DNA of 8,543 nt, taken from contig CAZXLZ010000053.1 of assembly GCA_964642045.1 (NCBI GenBank), positions 1 to 8,543 on the forward strand, given 5' to 3'. Positions 1 to 7,233 of the stretch are shown one piece after another. A model generated the notes under the pieces. The model had not been told where the DNA came from and made no database searches. It worked only from the letters and a program-made list of their open reading frames with translations. This DNA comes from RGIG5057 sp964642045. GTDB taxonomy: Bacteria; Bacillota; Clostridia; TANB77; CAG-465. The translations under genes were made by a program, and so were the position numbers. How positions within the stretch are numbered: position 1 is the stretch's first letter; each line of letters opens with the position of its first letter.

Positions 1-875
1 TTGATACACTTAGGGTTACAAAGAAAATAATGCAAACATATGGGATATTTGCTAAAAAATCTTACGGTCAAAACTTTTTAGTAAATGATGAAGTTTTAGA
101 AAGTATAGCTGGACTCACTGAAACAGATATGCAAGATTTAATAATAGAGATAGGTCCAGGACTTGGAAATTTAACACATTATTTGAAAGACAAAGCATAT
201 CTTATTTTATTTGAAATTGACCCAAGAATGATAGAAGTTTTAAACGATAGATTTCCGCAGGAGCCAAGAATTAAAATTGTAAAAGAAGATATACTAAAAA
301 TTAACTTAGATAGTGAAATAGAAAAATTTGAAACAGAAAGAAAAAAACACTTTAGGAGTGTGAAAGTAGTAGCAAATCTTCCATATTATATAACTTCCCC
401 TATACTATTTAAGCTTTTAGAAGAGTCAAATAGAATTGATGAAATAGTAGTTATGGTTCAAGATGAAGTAGCAGATAGAATATCTGCAAATGTTGGTAAC
501 AAGGATTATGGAATACTTACTGTTATGATGGACTTTTATGCAGACTGTACAAAAGAGATAATAGTACCTGCTAATTCATTCATCCCATCTCCAAAGGTTA
601 CATCTGCTGTTGTCAGAATAAAAAGAAATGAAAAATATCAGAATGTTGATAAGAAAATATTTTCTGAGCTGTTGCATAAAGCTTTTGCAAACAGAAGAAA
701 AAAAATGCTAAATTCACTTATTAATAATAAGTTTATGAATTTTTCAAAGGAAGATATAAAAAACATACTTACAAATTGTAACTTATCTGAACTTGTAAGA
801 GCAGAAGAAATTACAACAAGTAAATATGTTGAAATTACTAAATATATATCTGAAAATTATTCTAAATATGTCTAA
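1..875 (+). CDS. rsmA: 16S rRNA (adenine1518-N6/adenine1519-N6)-dimethyltransferase RsmA (KsgA), 5' partial
   Basis: RsmA uses S-adenosylmethionine to dimethylate two adjacent adenines in the 3'-terminal hairpin of 16S rRNA late in 30S assembly. Counting from the first in-window ATG (base 30), the sequence shows the family's N-terminal KSYGQNFL (residues 10-17), the SAM-binding motif IEIGPGLGNLT (39-49), the catalytic NLPYYIT (116-122), VQDEVADR (143-150), FIPSPKVTSAV (184-194) and AFANRRKKMLNSL (218-230). The frame is open to the window edge. The codons before the ATG (DTLRVTKKI) look like the usual RsmA N-terminus, and no ribosome binding site sits at a suitable distance before base 30. I therefore infer that the true start lies upstream of the window; ATG 30 would give 281 residues. 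VQDEV has Asp where VQKEV is usual. The 3' end overlaps the convergent gene by 14 bases, and no terminator is visible. Confidence 0.95.
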   Translation, partial: DTLRVTKKIMQTYGIFAKKSYGQNFLVNDEVLESIAGLTETDMQDLIIEIGPGLGNLTHYLKDKAYLILFEIDPRMIEVLNDRFPQEPRIKIVKEDILKINLDSEIEKFETERKKHFRSVKVVANLPYYITSPILFKLLEESNRIDEIVVMVQDEVADRISANVGNKDYGILTVMMDFYADCTKEIIVPANSFIPSPKVTSAVVRIKRNEKYQNVDKKIFSELLHKAFANRRKKMLNSLINNKFMNFSKEDIKNILTNCNLSELVRAEEITTSKYVEITKYISENYSKYV

Positions 876-1350
876 ATGGACTATTATCTTTTTTAAACAT
901 TACTGGTATATTTATTCCTATTAAAAATATACCATATAACACCTGAATTACTGAAATAACTGAATTTATGAATTTAAATTCTAGCTCTCCAAACTGATTG
1001 CCAAGAAGAGGCAATATACCAAATACAGGTTCAAATAATGTTATTAAAGTCTTTGTACCATTTATTATCATATCTGTAAATGCTATGTTTGTAATTAGAT
1101 TTATACCTACGAGTATAGCAAAAAATGCACCTATTTTCAATTTTTGAAAGTGTGAAAAACTAAGTGATATTACGCATAGTATTATTGGCATGAGATAATA
1201 TGCAGTTAAAGCATTTATATCTATTTCAGTTTTCTTTTCTGAATGATAATATAGCACTTGCATTAATATACAAGAAATGGCAAATGCAAATATTGTAATA
1301 ATTAGCCAAACTTTTGAGACTTTAAAATTTTTACGTACTTTATAATTCAT
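862..1350 (-). CDS. Small unknown membrane protein, about four transmembrane helices
   Basis: I do not recognise this 162-residue protein. It has a short basic N-terminus (NYKVRKNFKVSK), then hydrophobic stretches at about residues 14-34, 49-63, 74-92 and 128-150, which suggests an integral membrane protein with four helices. It ends in a short charged tail (FKKDNSPFRHI). No catalytic or binding motif is visible. A TTG at 1356-1354 is in frame upstream, but I prefer the ATG at 1350-1348 because GGTGA (1361-1357) lies 6 bases before it and would abut the TTG directly. The gene is transcribed alone toward rsmA, and the two 3' ends overlap by 14 bases. A divergent SipW-like gene lies on its other side. 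Reality as a gene is supported by length, the ribosome binding site and coherent helix pattern; function is unknown. Confidence 0.7.
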   Translation of the reverse strand: MNYKVRKNFKVSKVWLIITIFAFAISCILMQVLYYHSEKKTEIDINALTAYYLMPIILCVISLSFSHFQKLKIGAFFAILVGINLITNIAFTDMIINGTKTLITLFEPVFGILPLLGNQFGELEFKFINSVISVIQVLYGIFLIGINIPVMFKKDNSPFRHI

Positions 1351-1356
1351 TAACAA

Positions 1357-1361
1357 TCACC
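1357..1361 (-). promoter_or_regulatory. Ribosome binding site deciding the start of the minus-strand membrane protein
   Basis: Read on the minus strand, GGTGA lies 6 bases before ATG 1350-1348 and directly abuts the alternative TTG 1356-1354. The spacing favours the ATG start. Confidence 0.6.
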
Positions 1362-1368
1362 AAACATT

Positions 1369-1397
1369 ATTATATCACAAATAAAAAAATATACCAT
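1369..1397 (-). promoter_or_regulatory. Possible promoter of the minus-strand membrane protein gene
   Basis: On the minus strand a consensus -10 box TATAAT occupies 1374-1369. A -35 box 17 bases upstream would be ATGGTA (1397-1392), only 3 of 6 matching. Transcription would start near 1362, leaving almost no leader before the GGTGA ribosome binding site. This is a weak call, because TATAAT-like words are common by chance in such AT-rich DNA. Confidence 0.3.
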
Positions 1398-1402
1398 ATG
1401 GT
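1393..1402. repeat. Perfect 10-bp palindrome ACCATATGGT between divergent genes
   Basis: The palindrome lies in the gap between the minus-strand membrane protein gene and the promoter of the SipW-like gene, and it overlaps the weak -35 position proposed for the minus-strand promoter. It could be an operator half or whole site, but there is no direct evidence of a regulator. Confidence 0.3.
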
Positions 1403-1451
1403 TTTTATAATGTTATAAATACTAAATTTATATTTTATATGAGTAAAATAA

Positions 1452-1480
1452 TTGACATAAAACAATTGCTGTGCTATAAT
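1452..1480 (+). promoter_or_regulatory. Consensus sigma-A promoter of the SipW-like gene
   Basis: The -35 box TTGACA (1452-1457) and -10 box TATAAT (1475-1480) are both perfect and separated by exactly 17 bases. TGC just before the -10 (1472-1474) also makes it an extended -10. Transcription should start near 1487. These elements lie inside an in-frame open stretch that could otherwise be read as a longer N-terminus, so the protein cannot start that far upstream on this transcript. Confidence 0.9.
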
Positions 1481-1522
1481 GTATACGTTAAAATATTTAA
1501 ATGCCGAAAGGAGATTTTCATT

Positions 1523-2122
1523 ATGGGTAAAAAATTTAAATTCAGAAGAAATTTTGAGGTATTAGAAAAGCGGAGTGAAAAAATGCCAATTGACAATCTG
1601 GAAAAATCTATCGAACGAAGAAGTAACATAAGACATTTGATAATTTTTTTGTTGGCGATACCGCTTGCAATTGGACTTTTTGCAAGTTATTTTACGATAA
1701 ATAGTGAAGGAGAAGTAACTACAGTCTTTAACTATTCACTAAAAGTAGTAGAGAATGAATCTAATTTATCAGATATATCATCTGGCGATGTGCTTGTGAT
1801 ACAGACACAGGAAAACTATGAAGAGAAGGATACTATATTGTTTTTATCTAAGAATGGTTATAGTATTGACAGGATAGATAATGTTGAGGAGAATGGAATT
1901 TATCAAATTCAAGATTATGAACAGACTGAGTCTGAATATATAATTGGCAAAGTTAAGCATATAATACCTCAGGCTGGATGGGTTGTTCGCTTTTATCAAG
2001 CAATACCAATATGGGGTTATTTATTAATTGAGTTAGTTTTGCTGGCTATATTCATAGTACCTGATATTAAGGAGATTCATGATCTTTGCCTTGAAGAGAA
2101 AAAATCTGAAGTAAGTGAATAA
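1523..2122 (+). CDS. SipW-like (signal peptidase I family S26) membrane protein, probably lacking protease activity
   Basis: This 199-residue protein has a charged cytoplasmic N-terminus (1-37), a helix (about 38-57), an extracytoplasmic domain (58-160) and a second helix (about 164-179). The outer domain resembles type I signal peptidases of the SipW/archaeal-ER type. ESNLSDISSGDV (79-90) aligns without gaps on the GSMEPTIxxGDV block and keeps the nucleophile position (Ser80). IIGKVKHIIPQAGW (140-153) matches the SipW IIGKV-IP-G segment. The catalytic-base block HRI is replaced by DRI (Asp116), and Met and Pro of SMEP are lost, so I infer little or no peptidase activity. SipW normally processes TasA-like secreted proteins, and none is encoded nearby. 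The start at ATG 1523 follows AGGAG (1509-1513) by 9 bases and lies downstream of the promoter. Family membership is inferred from short motifs only; a generic two-helix membrane protein remains possible. Confidence 0.7.
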   Translation: MGKKFKFRRNFEVLEKRSEKMPIDNLEKSIERRSNIRHLIIFLLAIPLAIGLFASYFTINSEGEVTTVFNYSLKVVENESNLSDISSGDVLVIQTQENYEEKDTILFLSKNGYSIDRIDNVEENGIYQIQDYEQTESEYIIGKVKHIIPQAGWVVRFYQAIPIWGYLLIELVLLAIFIVPDIKEIHDLCLEEKKSEVSE

Positions 2123-2182
2123 TTTTGCTGGTTATTAAAAATATGATAAATAAAGCTTAAATTAATTCTTGCATACTATTTT

Positions 2183-2214
2183 GGACTCTCTAATATAATT
2201 AGGGAGTTCTTTTT
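2183..2214 (+). terminator. Rho-independent terminator after the SipW-like gene
   Basis: A 12-bp stem (2183-2194 with 2198-2209, two G-U pairs) closes a 3-base loop and is followed by a run of T (2210-2214). It lies about 60 bases past the stop codon and separates this gene from rplI. Confidence 0.85.
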
Positions 2215-2292
2215 ATATTTTAGTGAGTAATAGTATAAATTTTCTATATAGTTAATATTAATTTTTGTAATATACTTAAAATGTAGAAATAG

Positions 2293-2309
2293 AGTGCTAT
2301 AAATGCACT
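2293..2309. repeat. Inverted repeat AGTGC-N7-GCACT upstream of the rplI promoter
   Basis: Two perfect 5-base arms (2293-2297 and 2305-2309) end 6 bases before the -35 box of the rplI promoter. The position would suit a regulator binding site, but short arms of this kind can arise by chance. Confidence 0.3.
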
Positions 2310-2315
2310 ATTTAC

Positions 2316-2344
2316 TTGACAATAGATGGTAAAAATAGTAAAAT
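2316..2344 (+). promoter_or_regulatory. Sigma-A promoter of the rplI-dnaB-tilS-ftsH operon
   Basis: The -35 box TTGACA (2316-2321) is perfect and the -10 box TAAAAT (2339-2344) matches 5 of 6, with a 17-base spacer. Transcription should start near 2351, just before the rplI ribosome binding site. It is the only good promoter I see before the terminator after ftsH. Confidence 0.8.
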
Positions 2345-2360
2345 AAACTAGGAGTTATTT

Positions 2361-2369
2361 TAGGAGGAG
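2361..2369 (+). promoter_or_regulatory. Strong ribosome binding site fixing the TTG start of rplI
   Basis: TAGGAGGAG lies 6 bases before the TTG at 2376-2378. The protein then begins MKVIL, the normal bL9 N-terminus, so TTG is the real start codon. Confidence 0.85.
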
Positions 2370-2375
2370 ATTAGT

Positions 2376-2822
2376 TTGAAAGTTATTTTAAATCAAGATA
2401 TAAAAGGAATTGGAAAAAAACTTCAGACTGTTGAGGTTAGTGAAGGATATGCAAGAAATTTTTTACTTCCTAAAAAAATGGCAAGTATATGTGACTCAAA
2501 GTCTATGAATGAGGCAAGAACTAAAAATGAAGCTATAATGTACAGAAAAGAAGAAAATATGGCAGAAGCTAATAAACAAAAAGAAATAATAGAGAAAAGA
2601 TATATAGAATTTAGGCACAAAGTTGGAGAAAATGGTAAACTTTTCGGAAGTGTTACTGAGAAAGAAATAGCAGAAGAAATAGAAAAAGTTTATAAGATAA
2701 AAATAGATAAGAAGAAAATTACATTAAAGGCTCAAATAAAATCACCTGGAAGTTATACTGCTGAAATAAAGTTATATGAGGGAGTAATTGCGAGTCTTAA
2801 GATAAATGTTGTTAGTTTATAA
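2376..2822 (+). CDS. rplI: 50S ribosomal protein L9 (bL9)
   Basis: bL9 binds 23S rRNA with its N-terminal domain near the base of the L1 stalk and extends a long helix to a second globular domain; it helps maintain the reading frame. The 148 residues are the usual length. The N-terminal signature is clear: MKVILNQDIKGIGKK (1-15), VSEGYARNFLLP (21-32). It is followed by the Lys/Glu/Ala-rich connecting helix (about 41-75) and a C-terminal domain with GKLFGSVTEKEIAE (86-99). Translation starts at TTG behind a strong ribosome binding site, the only non-ATG start I accept in this window. It is the first gene of the operon, 26 bases before dnaB, a pairing common in Firmicutes. The gdpP/yybT gene that often precedes rplI in Bacillus is absent here. 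Confidence 0.97.
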   Translation: MKVILNQDIKGIGKKLQTVEVSEGYARNFLLPKKMASICDSKSMNEARTKNEAIMYRKEENMAEANKQKEIIEKRYIEFRHKVGENGKLFGSVTEKEIAEEIEKVYKIKIDKKKITLKAQIKSPGSYTAEIKLYEGVIASLKINVVSL

Positions 2823-2848
2823 AAAATAAAAAAAGTAGGTGAGTTATC

Positions 2849-4198
2849 ATGGAAAATGAAGCTGTAGCAAGAGTGCTTCCAAACGATATTATGGCAGAGC
2901 AGGCTGTTCTTGGTTCAATGCTAGTTGATAAAGATGCAGTTGTATCGGCAATAGAAACGCTAAAAGCGACAGATTTTTATAGAGAAGATAATAAAGAAAT
3001 TTTTGCTTCAATGTACGAACTATATAATTCTGGAAAAAATATTGACATGATAACTGTTAAAGATGAGCTTACATTAAGAGGAAGTTTAGAAAAGGTTGGA
3101 AATATAGAATATTTATCATCACTTATAGATATAGTTCCAACAACTTCTAATATAGATAATTATATAAGAATAGTAGAAGCAAAATCAACTACTAGAAGTA
3201 TGATAAAGACAGCAAACGAAATACTTAAAATGGGTTACTCTGGAACTGAAGAAGTAGATACAATTATTGAAGAGTCAGAGAAAAAGATTTTTGATGTTCT
3301 TCAAAATAGAAATTCTCAAAGTTATACACCTATGAAAGAAATACTTATAGAATCTTTTGATAATTTAGAGAAGCTTTATCAAAACAAAGGAAGAGTATCA
3401 GGAATTGAATCTGGATTTAATGACTTAGACGCAAAAATATCTGGACTTAATGCAGGAGAACTTATTATAGTAGCCGCACGTCCTGCAATGGGAAAAAGTG
3501 CATTTGTTTTAAATATTGCAAGCCATGTTGCTGGTTATAACAATATACCTACATTAATATTTTCACTCGAAATGTCAAAAGAGCAGATGGCAAACAGAAT
3601 TCTTGCTAGTGAAGCTCAGGTTGATAGCATGAAAATAAAGAATGGTAATTTAGACAGTGAAGACTGGTTAAAACTTGGAGAAACAAGTAGTAAACTTTCT
3701 GAAATGCCACTTTATATAGATGACAAAGCTGGACTTACAGCAGCAGAACTTAGGGCAAAATGTAGAAAAGCAAAACTTGAAAAGGGAATAGGACTTGTTA
3801 TAATAGACTATTTACAGCTTATGGAAGGTTCAGGTAAGCATAACTCATCAAGACAGCAAGATGTATCTGATATTAGTAGAAGCCTTAAAATTTTAGCTAA
3901 GGAACTAAAAATACCTGTAATAGCATTATCACAGCTTAGCCGTGCTAATGAAGGTAGGGATGATAAAAAACCTATGCTTTCAGATCTTCGTGAATCTGGT
4001 GCTATAGAGCAAGATGCAGATATAGTTATGTTTATACATAGAGAGGAATATTATAAACCAGATACTGAGAAAAAGAATATGGCAGAGATAATTATAGCTA
4101 AAAATAGAAGTGGATCTACTGGTTCAATAGACCTTGCATGGTTTGGAAGATATACTAAGTTTGCTAATATGTATGATGGTGAGGTTTATGAACAGTAA
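2849..4198 (+). CDS. dnaB: Replicative DNA helicase DnaB (DnaC in Bacillus nomenclature)
   Basis: This is the hexameric 5'-3' helicase that unwinds DNA at the replication fork and recruits primase. At 449 residues it has normal length. The N-terminal primase-contact domain covers about 10-110, including PNDIMAEQAVLGSML (11-25). The RecA-like motor follows a linker, with Walker A ARPAMGKSAF (210-219), IFSLEMSKEQM (237-247), Walker B LVIIDYLQLM (316-325), SQLSRANEGR (361-370) and SDLRESGAIEQDADIVMF (378-395). The C-terminal nucleotide-contact segment IIIAKNRSGSTG (414-425) is present. There is no intein, which this gene sometimes carries. AGGTGAG (2837-2843) precedes the ATG by 5 bases. The 3' end overlaps the tilS start by 11 bases, which suggests translational coupling. 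Confidence 0.97.
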   Translation: MENEAVARVLPNDIMAEQAVLGSMLVDKDAVVSAIETLKATDFYREDNKEIFASMYELYNSGKNIDMITVKDELTLRGSLEKVGNIEYLSSLIDIVPTTSNIDNYIRIVEAKSTTRSMIKTANEILKMGYSGTEEVDTIIEESEKKIFDVLQNRNSQSYTPMKEILIESFDNLEKLYQNKGRVSGIESGFNDLDAKISGLNAGELIIVAARPAMGKSAFVLNIASHVAGYNNIPTLIFSLEMSKEQMANRILASEAQVDSMKIKNGNLDSEDWLKLGETSSKLSEMPLYIDDKAGLTAAELRAKCRKAKLEKGIGLVIIDYLQLMEGSGKHNSSRQQDVSDISRSLKILAKELKIPVIALSQLSRANEGRDDKKPMLSDLRESGAIEQDADIVMFIHREEYYKPDTEKKNMAEIIIAKNRSGSTGSIDLAWFGRYTKFANMYDGEVYEQ

Positions 4199-5198
4199 TA
4201 ATAGTATAGATGACAGAGTAAAAGATGTTATTTTAAAAAACAATCTAATAAAGGAAAATGATAAAATAGTTGTAGCTGTATCAGGTGGGCCAGATTCTAT
4301 GACTTTACTTGTTATATTAAACAAGCTAAAGGAACAGCTTAATTTTGATATAGTAGTAGCGCATGTAAATCATAAAATAAGACAGGAATCTGAAGAAGAA
4401 AAAGTATATGTAGAAAAATTTTGCAAGGATACTAATACTAAATTTTTTTATTTAGAAAAAGATGTTATATCAGAGGCAAAGAAGCATAAAATGGGTATAG
4501 AAGAGTATGCTAGAAAAGTAAGGTATGATTTTTTTTATAAAGTAAAAGAGGAAACAAAATCAGATAAAATAGCCATTGCACATAATCTAAATGATAAGAT
4601 AGAAACGATAATGCTTAATATGATTAGAGGCTGTTCTTTAAAGGGACTTACTGGTATGGAATATATATCAAATGATATAATAAGACCTATGATAGATATA
4701 ACAAAGAATGAAGTTTTAGATTTTTGTAAATGTAATAATATTAATCCATGTATAGATAAGACTAACTTTGAAAGTATATATACAAGAAATAGAGTAAGAC
4801 TTGAACTTATACCTATGATAGAAGAAAAATTTAATCCTAATTTTTTAAATAGAGTAAATGAAATGTCAAAGCTAATAGCATATGATAATGAATTTATACA
4901 AAAATATACAGAAAAAATAGTTTCTGAAAGTATAATTTCTTCCTTAGAAGATAATATTATATTTAATTATGAAAATATTATGAAAGAAGAAATGGCAATT
5001 AAATTAAGAGCAGTAAGAAATATTATAAATAAATTGATGAAAAATGTACAAGGTATTGAAAAAAAGCATATTTTAGATATAATAAAACTTATTGATAATA
5101 ATATAGTTTCAAAAAGATATATTATTGGAAATAAATTTGAGATAGTAATTATAAAAAAGAATGTAGCTAAAATAAGTTTAAATTATAGAAGGGAATGA
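4188..5198 (+). CDS. tilS: tRNA(Ile)-lysidine synthetase TilS, short form
   Basis: TilS uses ATP and lysine to convert C34 of the CAU-anticodon isoleucine tRNA to lysidine, so that it reads AUA as Ile. ATA is a very common codon throughout this window, so the enzyme should be essential here. The PP-loop ATPase motif VAVSGGPDSM (29-38), AHVNHKIR (58-65), AHNLNDKIET (131-140) and TRNRVRLELIP (199-209) are present. At 336 residues it is shorter than the typical bacterial enzyme (about 430-470). It ends just after the central tRNA-contact region, so the separate C-terminal domain appears absent, as in the short Aquifex-type enzymes. In AHNLNDKIET the first Asp of the usual HxxDDxxET is Asn. The ATG at 4188 is chosen because GGTGAGG (4178-4184) lies 3 bases upstream and the frame further up lies in dnaB coding sequence. 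ftsH follows after 4 bases. Confidence 0.95.
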   Translation: MNSNNSIDDRVKDVILKNNLIKENDKIVVAVSGGPDSMTLLVILNKLKEQLNFDIVVAHVNHKIRQESEEEKVYVEKFCKDTNTKFFYLEKDVISEAKKHKMGIEEYARKVRYDFFYKVKEETKSDKIAIAHNLNDKIETIMLNMIRGCSLKGLTGMEYISNDIIRPMIDITKNEVLDFCKCNNINPCIDKTNFESIYTRNRVRLELIPMIEEKFNPNFLNRVNEMSKLIAYDNEFIQKYTEKIVSESIISSLEDNIIFNYENIMKEEMAIKLRAVRNIINKLMKNVQGIEKKHILDIIKLIDNNIVSKRYIIGNKFEIVIIKKNVAKISLNYRRE

Positions 5199-5202
5199 AG
5201 AA

Positions 5203-7225
5203 ATGAATACAAACGATCCAGAAAACAAAGAAGTAAAAGAAGCAAAAGAAGAAGAAAAAGAAGTAGTAAAGAATAGTAAACAAGAAGAAAATGTAAATAA
5301 AGAAGAAAGTAAAGAAAAAGATACAGAAAGAAAAAATATAAATGCTGAGTATAGCAAAGAAGAACTTGAGAGATTAAAAAAGCATGCAAAAGTAGTGGAA
5401 ATTAGAATGAGAAGACCTAGCTTTTTTAGAACAATTATCATTTATTTATTAATTTTGCTTGCTGCGTACATGTTCCTATCATATTTTAGCGTAGCATCTA
5501 CAAAATCAATGACATATACTGAACTTGTAAATAGTATTGAAGCAAATAATGTAAGTAGTATTACTGTGCAAAATGATAGATATACAGCGAAAGTTTTATT
5601 AAAAGATGACAAAGAAGTAGTAAGAACTGTTAAATTTGTGTCACCAGCATCATTTATGGATTATATTCAGCCATATATAGCAGAGTATGATATAGAATTA
5701 GATGTGGCAGATGCAACATTTTGGGAAACATTAGAGCCTATGCTTCCAAATATATTATTACTTGGAGGAACCTTAGCAATATTTATATTTATGCTTAAAA
5801 AGACTGGTCAAGGAAATGACAAAGCATTGAGCTTTGGTAAAAATAGAGCGAAAATGTATGATGGTTCAACTAAGGATAAGATTACATTTGATAATGTTGC
5901 TGGACTTTTAGAAGAAAAAGAAGAAGTAAAAGAAGTTGTAGACTTTCTCAAAAATCCTAAAAAATATAGAGATATAGGGGCAAGAATACCAAGAGGAATG
6001 CTTTTTGTTGGAGGTCCTGGTACACGGTAAAACGCTTCTTGCAAAAGCAATATCTGGTGAAGCTGGAGTTCCATTTTTCAGTATAAGTGGTTCTGACTTC
6101 GTTGAGATGTTTGTTGGTGTTGGAGCATCTAGAGTAAGAGATCTTTTTGCTGAGGCTAAAGCTCATTCTCCTTGTATAGTATTTATAGATGAGATTGATG
6201 CTGTTGGTAGACAAAGAGGTGCAGGCCTAGGTGGAGGACACGATGAAAGAGAGCAGACTTTAAACCAGCTTCTTGTTGAGATGGATGGATTTGCAAATCA
6301 TGAAAATGTAATAGTAATTGCAGCTACAAATAGACCAGATATACTAGATAAAGCACTTTTAAGACCTGGTAGATTTGATAGACAAATTGTTGTTCATGAT
6401 CCGGATGTAGGTGCAAGAGAGGAAATATTAAAACTTCATGCTAAAAATAAACCTTTTGCAAATGGTATAGACTTTAAGGTAATAGCCAAAAATACAGCAG
6501 GTTTTTCAGGTGCAGATCTTGAAAATATGATAAATGAGGCAGCACTTCTTACAGCAAGAAAAAATAAACATATAATATCTATGGAAGACATTGAAGAAGC
6601 AATGGTTAAAGTAATGATGGGACCAGAAAAACACAGTAGAGTTATAAGTGAAAAAGATAAAAAACTTACTGCTTACCATGAAGCAGGTCATGCTGTAGTT
6701 TCAAGATTTTTACCAACACACGATGCAGTACATCAAATATCAATTGTACCTCGTGGTATGGCAGGTGGTTATACTATGTATAAACCAAATGAAGATAAAA
6801 GTTATACATCAAAATCAGAAATGCAAGAACATATAGTTTCACTTTTAGGTGGTAGAGTAGCAGAGCAGCTTGTTTTAGATGATATATCTACAGGTGCTTC
6901 AAATGATATTGAAAGAGCAACTAAGATTGCAAGAAGCATGGTTATGAAGTATGGTATGAGTGATAAACTTGGTACTATAACTTATGAAACAAGTTCTTCA
7001 GATGAAGTATTCTTAGGTAGAGACTTTAATAACCAAAGAAATTATAGTGAAAAAATTGCAAGCGAAATAGATGAAGAAGTAAGAAGTATAATTGATAATG
7101 CATATAGATATGCTGAAAGACTTCTTAAAGATAATATAGATAAGCTTCATAAAGTAGCAGCAGTACTTCTTGAAAAAGAGAAGATTGATAGTAAAGAATT
7201 TGATAGCATATTTGAAGAAGCATAA
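5203..7225 (+). CDS. ftsH: ATP-dependent zinc metalloprotease FtsH, interrupted by a one-base frameshift
   Basis: FtsH is a membrane-anchored hexameric AAA protease that degrades misplaced membrane proteins and short-lived cytosolic regulators. As read, the frame stops at TAA 6028-6030 after 275 codons. The rest continues in the +1 frame to 7225. Omitting one C at 6025 joins the two halves into a 673-residue protein. In that protein I see a charged N-terminal extension (1-72), helix 1 (about 76-95), a small outer domain (100-175), helix 2 (about 182-198), and Walker A VGGPGTGKT (269-277). Walker B FIDEID (327-332), the AAA second region of homology ATNRPDILDKALLRPGRF (374-391), zinc site HEAGH (492-496) and a third-ligand Asp in STGASND (568) follow. 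Both halves are otherwise intact, so I favour a sequence error. ftsH is last in the operon, following tilS directly; the hpt gene often found between them is missing. Confidence 0.93.
6025..6025 (+). other. Extra C causing the ftsH frameshift inside Walker A
   Basis: The bases ACACGGTAAAACG (6022-6034) read Thr-Arg-stop in the upstream frame. Removing C6025 gives ACA GGT AAA ACG, Thr-Gly-Lys-Thr, exactly the expected Walker A end. The exact base cannot be fixed from sequence alone, but 6025 is the single deletion that restores the motif. Confidence 0.85.
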
Positions 7226-7233
7226 ATATAGCG

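Noticed and set aside
923..1399. Direct repeat AAAAATATACCATAT at 923-937 and 1385-1399
   Set aside because: Only two copies exist, one inside a coding region, and the sequence is mostly low-complexity A/T. No mobile element or functional context accompanies them.
1439..1522. Longer N-terminus of the SipW-like protein, starting at ATG 1439
   Set aside because: This stretch contains the perfect -35 and -10 boxes and has no ribosome binding site. The ATG at 1523 follows a good AGGAG.
2215..2292. Possible small RNA or gene in the gap between the SipW-like terminator and the rplI promoter
   Set aside because: The stretch is plain AT-rich DNA with no start codon plus ribosome binding site, no stable hairpin and no promoter of its own.
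4134..4187. Upstream tilS start at 4134 inside dnaB
   Set aside because: No ribosome binding site precedes it, and the added residues do not resemble TilS. GGTGAGG directly before ATG 4188 supports the later start.
5178..5441. Minus-strand open frames opposite the start of ftsH, rich in Ser, Phe and Leu
   Set aside because: They are antisense shadows of the Lys/Glu-rich FtsH extension: AAG/GAA repeats read backward give CTT/TTC codons. No ribosome binding site or independent support is seen.
6016..6034. Programmed +1 frameshift in ftsH, with a rare CGG codon before the TAA stop
   Set aside because: No recognisable slippery sequence is present. Slipping from CGG to GGT or from ACA to CAC would break most codon-anticodon pairs, and FtsH is not known to need recoding. 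A simple one-base insertion explains it better.
5957..6214. Minus-strand open frame across the ftsH frameshift
   Set aside because: It overlaps conserved AAA-domain coding sequence and has no features of its own.
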